A stretch of DNA of 64,000 nucleotides from assembly GCA_039925965.1 (NCBI GenBank), contig JBDSXW010000027.1, positions 1 through 64,000 on the forward strand, in the 5' to 3' direction. Below the pieces are notes generated by a model. It was not told the DNA's origin, did no database searches, and worked only from the letters and a program-made list of their open reading frames with translations. Positions 61,775 to 64,000 of the stretch are shown in pieces. A program made the position numbers and the translations under genes. The stretch's first letter is position 1. Each line of letters opens with the position of its first letter. Source of the stretch: JAZKFT01 sp039925965 (GTDB taxonomy: Bacteria > Bacteroidota > Bacteroidia > Chitinophagales > Chitinophagaceae).

Positions 61775-62725
61775 ATGTCAACTCCATTTATCTCCATCTG
61801 CATACCCACCTATAAGCGTGCCAATCTATTTGCGAAGCTGCTGGACTCGATCGTTATTCAGTCGTTCAGGGACTTTGAAATTATCGTTACTGACAACAGC
61901 GACGATGATGCCGTTCAGCTGGTGGCGGAAAGCTACCAGGCGCAATTGCCGCTGCAGTATGTCCGTAATAATCCGTCGGTTTCACCTGCCCAAAACTGTA
62001 ATAAAGTGATGGGCCTTGCCAAAGCACCGTGGATTAAACTGATGCATGATGATGATTGGTTTGCAACGGGTGATGCCCTGCAATTATTTGCCGATGCTGC
62101 AAAAAACAGCGGTAAGCATTTTATTTTTTGCGCCAGTAACCATGTGTATTTAGACACCAATAAATCGGAGCCGGAAATGCTGGAAGGCAAACGCCAACGG
62201 ATGTTTACCGATTCGCACTATGCACTTTTTTACCTGAACCTGGTTGGCCACCCCAGCGTGGTGATGCACAAAAAAGATCAGGCTATTCAATACGACGAAC
62301 AATTTAACTGGGTACAGGATATCGACTTTTACCTCCGTTTCCATGCAGTCCATGGTGCATTTGAATATTTACCGCAGGCGCTGGTAAATATTGGCAAAGG
62401 CGCCACGCAGGAGTCAAACAAATATTATAAAAATCCGCTGGTCGAACTGCCCGAGTATTTCAGGTTGCTGGAGAAATATCCCAATGAACTGCCGCTGAAA
62501 AACCAATACGTTTTTCACCTGGTTTGGAACATGATGAGGCGGTATAAAATTAAAAACATTGAAGGCATAAGGACCCTCGGTTTTACAGGCGCTATTCCAG
62601 CTGGCACAGAAGCGATTATTTCGTACCAGAAAAAAATACCCCGTATCATACTCAAACAAACGCCCTGGGGCCATGGCTTTATGAGCCGGCTATTCAGGAG
62701 ACTTAGTACCGGTTATAGTGGATAA
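61775..62725 (+). CDS. Family 2 glycosyltransferase
   Basis: A 316-residue GT-A enzyme: PFISICIPTYKRANLFAKLL at the start, DFEIIVTDNSDDDA with the nucleotide-binding acidic residues, IKLMHDDDWF as the DxD-like metal site, and WVQDIDFYLRFH as the ED-type acceptor region. It transfers a sugar from a nucleotide donor to a surface glycan or lipid. The acceptor cannot be told. It stands alone, about 50 bases after the remnant frame and 220 bases before an LpxH-like gene. Confidence 0.9.
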   Translation: MSTPFISICIPTYKRANLFAKLLDSIVIQSFRDFEIIVTDNSDDDAVQLVAESYQAQLPLQYVRNNPSVSPAQNCNKVMGLAKAPWIKLMHDDDWFATGDALQLFADAAKNSGKHFIFCASNHVYLDTNKSEPEMLEGKRQRMFTDSHYALFYLNLVGHPSVVMHKKDQAIQYDEQFNWVQDIDFYLRFHAVHGAFEYLPQALVNIGKGATQESNKYYKNPLVELPEYFRLLEKYPNELPLKNQYVFHLVWNMMRRYKIKNIEGIRTLGFTGAIPAGTEAIISYQKKIPRIILKQTPWGHGFMSRLFRRLSTGYSG

Positions 62726-62743
62726 GACGCAAATCCGTGAATT

Positions 62744-62791
62744 GGTCATTCGGTCAATGGGTCAGTAAGTCAATGATCCAATAACCACATG
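62744..62791. repeat. GGTCAATG-type octamer repeat, copy C
   Basis: GGTCATTC, GGTCAATG, GGTCAGTA, AGTCAATG, ATCCAATA and ACCACATG follow each other at a period of eight. About 60 bases further on, GTATGCCTTGCGAAGT (near 62824) matches a stretch just before the MscS gene (near 10570) with one change. Confidence 0.6.
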
Positions 62792-62946
62792 ACAACTGAG
62801 TGCAGTCCGAAACCAATCCAGGGTATGCCTTGCGAAGTATAAGCCCGGCGACTTTACAATTTCTTCATGATTTGTTCATTTAATATTCACCTGCGGCTAA
62901 CATTATGGTAATGCAATGATTTGAGATTTGCAAAACCACAATTCTA

Positions 62947-63783
62947 ATGGAACGCCGTCCGGTAGAAGTAGTAGTGATCAGCGATTTGCATCTCGGCACG
63001 TATGGTTGTCATGCAAAAGAAATACTCAATTACTTACAAAGTATCCAGCCCGGGCTCCTGGTGCTTAATGGCGATATCATTGACATTTGGAATTTTTCCA
63101 AACGGTATTTTCCGGCCAGCCATATGCAGGTGATAAAAGAGATCATGAATTTTATCAGTAACGGCACCAGGGTTATATACATTACCGGTAATCATGATGA
63201 GTTATTGCGCAGGTATAGCGATATGCAAATGGGCAATTTTCAACTGGTAGATAAAATGGTGATGGAGATCAATGGCAAAATGTGCTGGCTTTTCCACAGG
63301 GATGTATTTGATGCCACAACAAAGGGCAGCGCAAAAATACTGGCTAAACTGGGCGGTAAGGGCTACGACCTGCTGATACTGATCAACCGTTTTGTTAACT
63401 GGTGGCTGCACCTCTTTGGGCGGGAGAAAATGAGTCTCTCCAAAAAGGTAAAGGACGGGGTAAAGAAGGCTGTTTCCTGGATCGGCAATTTTGAGCAGAC
63501 TGCTGCCGAACTAGCCATTGAAAAGAATTACGATTATGTTATCTGTGGTCATATCCACCAACCCCAGAAGCGAATAGTGGAAACTGCCAAAGGCAATGTA
63601 ACCTACCTCAACAGCGGCGACTGGATCGAGAACCTTACCGCGCTGGAATATCACCAGAGCGACTGGCATATCTACACCTACGATGCAAATGCATTCGAAA
63701 AAAATAAGATTTCTAAAGATAAGCAGGAATTAAATGTGATGACCAATGAAGTGATGTTGTATATCAGTTCGCTGGCAGGGTGA
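62947..63783 (+). CDS. LpxH-like metallophosphoesterase, second copy
   Basis: A 278-residue calcineurin-like phosphoesterase with VVISDLHLGTYG, LNGDIIDIWNFSKRYFP, YITGNHDELL, WLFHRDVFD in place of the LpxH GHGD box, and ICGHIHQPQ. It belongs to the same wider group as LpxH (UDP-2,3-diacylglucosamine diphosphatase) but the third metal-site motif differs and it has extra helices (about 140-190). It could be an alternative LpxH or act on another phosphoester. The 7420-8181 gene is the closer LpxH match. Confidence 0.8.
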   Translation: MERRPVEVVVISDLHLGTYGCHAKEILNYLQSIQPGLLVLNGDIIDIWNFSKRYFPASHMQVIKEIMNFISNGTRVIYITGNHDELLRRYSDMQMGNFQLVDKMVMEINGKMCWLFHRDVFDATTKGSAKILAKLGGKGYDLLILINRFVNWWLHLFGREKMSLSKKVKDGVKKAVSWIGNFEQTAAELAIEKNYDYVICGHIHQPQKRIVETAKGNVTYLNSGDWIENLTALEYHQSDWHIYTYDANAFEKNKISKDKQELNVMTNEVMLYISSLAG

Positions 63784-63876
63784 ATTTGATGGATAATGGG
63801 GTAATGGATAATGTGCAAGGGAAGGTTTTTGTTTTTTATTTTGATACTTAAGAGCAGGTACCCGCTGTTACACAGG

Positions 63877-63902
63877 GGCATCCCTTTAGGGGACCGGGGG
63901 CA
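63877..63902 (+). repeat. GC-rich interspersed palindromic repeat, copy 2
   Basis: Matches the reverse complement of 7293-7318 at 22 of 26 positions, with the core CCCTTTAGGGG. It lies in the 217-base end region of the window, which otherwise shows no gene. Confidence 0.5.
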
Positions 63903-64000
63903 GAAAGGGAATGGCATCGGTTGGCAAGAATATCACGAGGAACTTGACTATTACACTCCTTGCGAGTTTCATTTTTTCAGCTTTCAAAAAGTAAATCATT

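Noticed and set aside
61599..61787. 62-codon minus-strand frame
   Set aside because: No start signal or family; the opposite strand frame (61615-61752) looks more protein-like, though still weak.

Overview
The window looks like a chromosome segment of a Bacteroidota member, most likely Chitinophagaceae or a close relative (inference). The support is: a PorX-type response regulator and a giant secreted protein with a type IX secretion (T9SS) sorting tail; start sites with little Shine-Dalgarno signal and promoters of the TTG / TAnnTTTG type; DUF4369-thioredoxin, stand-alone TonB-C and MerR proteins typical of the phylum; and many short palindromic intergenic repeats. I see no rRNA, tRNA, CRISPR array, insertion sequence or prophage.

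Layout. 0.4-11.7 kb: acyl-CoA dehydrogenase, a MarR regulator with a clear operator, two TonB-C-domain secreted proteins, a thiol-disulfide oxidoreductase, gatB, an LpxH-like hydrolase, an Rpn-type PD-(D/E)XK nuclease followed by two free-standing copies of its C-terminal piece, a secreted protein of unknown function and an MscS channel. 11.7-26.3 kb: two giant secreted proteins (1628 and 2749 aa) and a parallel beta-helix protein, all on the minus strand. 26.6-31.8 kb: MerR / thioredoxin-like lipoprotein / histidine kinase / response regulator operon, an M23 peptidase, and a VapBC-type pair whose toxin has an in-frame amber stop. 32-45.3 kb: alaS, an alpha-L-fucosidase, a double-PDZ protein, porX, a metallo-hydrolase and a trehalose-use operon (MFS transporter, cytoplasmic trehalase, PfkB sugar kinase). 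45.8-60.3 kb: iron-permease-like membrane protein, a non-homologous end-joining operon (topoisomerase IB, Ku, split LigD), a cell-surface-sugar operon (glycosyltransferase, UDP-galactopyranose mutase, two GH1-like hydrolases), a YciE-type ferritin-like protein, large catalase and DoxX. 60.4-63.8 kb: PLP aminotransferase, family 2 glycosyltransferase, second LpxH-like hydrolase.

The points most worth following are: (1) the rpn locus, where an internal ATG of the nuclease gene and two downstream orphan ORFs all begin with the same MPFTY sequence, as if the gene carried a tandem store of intragenic-antitoxin-like cassettes; (2) ligD, cut into a phosphoesterase ORF and a ligase-polymerase ORF exactly at a run of ten A, where a one-base slip would restore an 831-residue PE-LIG-POL protein; (3) the glycosyltransferase / glf / GH1 / GH1 operon, with a 74-base overlap at a run of eight A; (4) degenerate short repeats (AAATCGT heptamers touching start codons, GGTCAATG octamers in intergenic gaps). 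Functions are assigned from motifs recognised by eye; no database search was possible.
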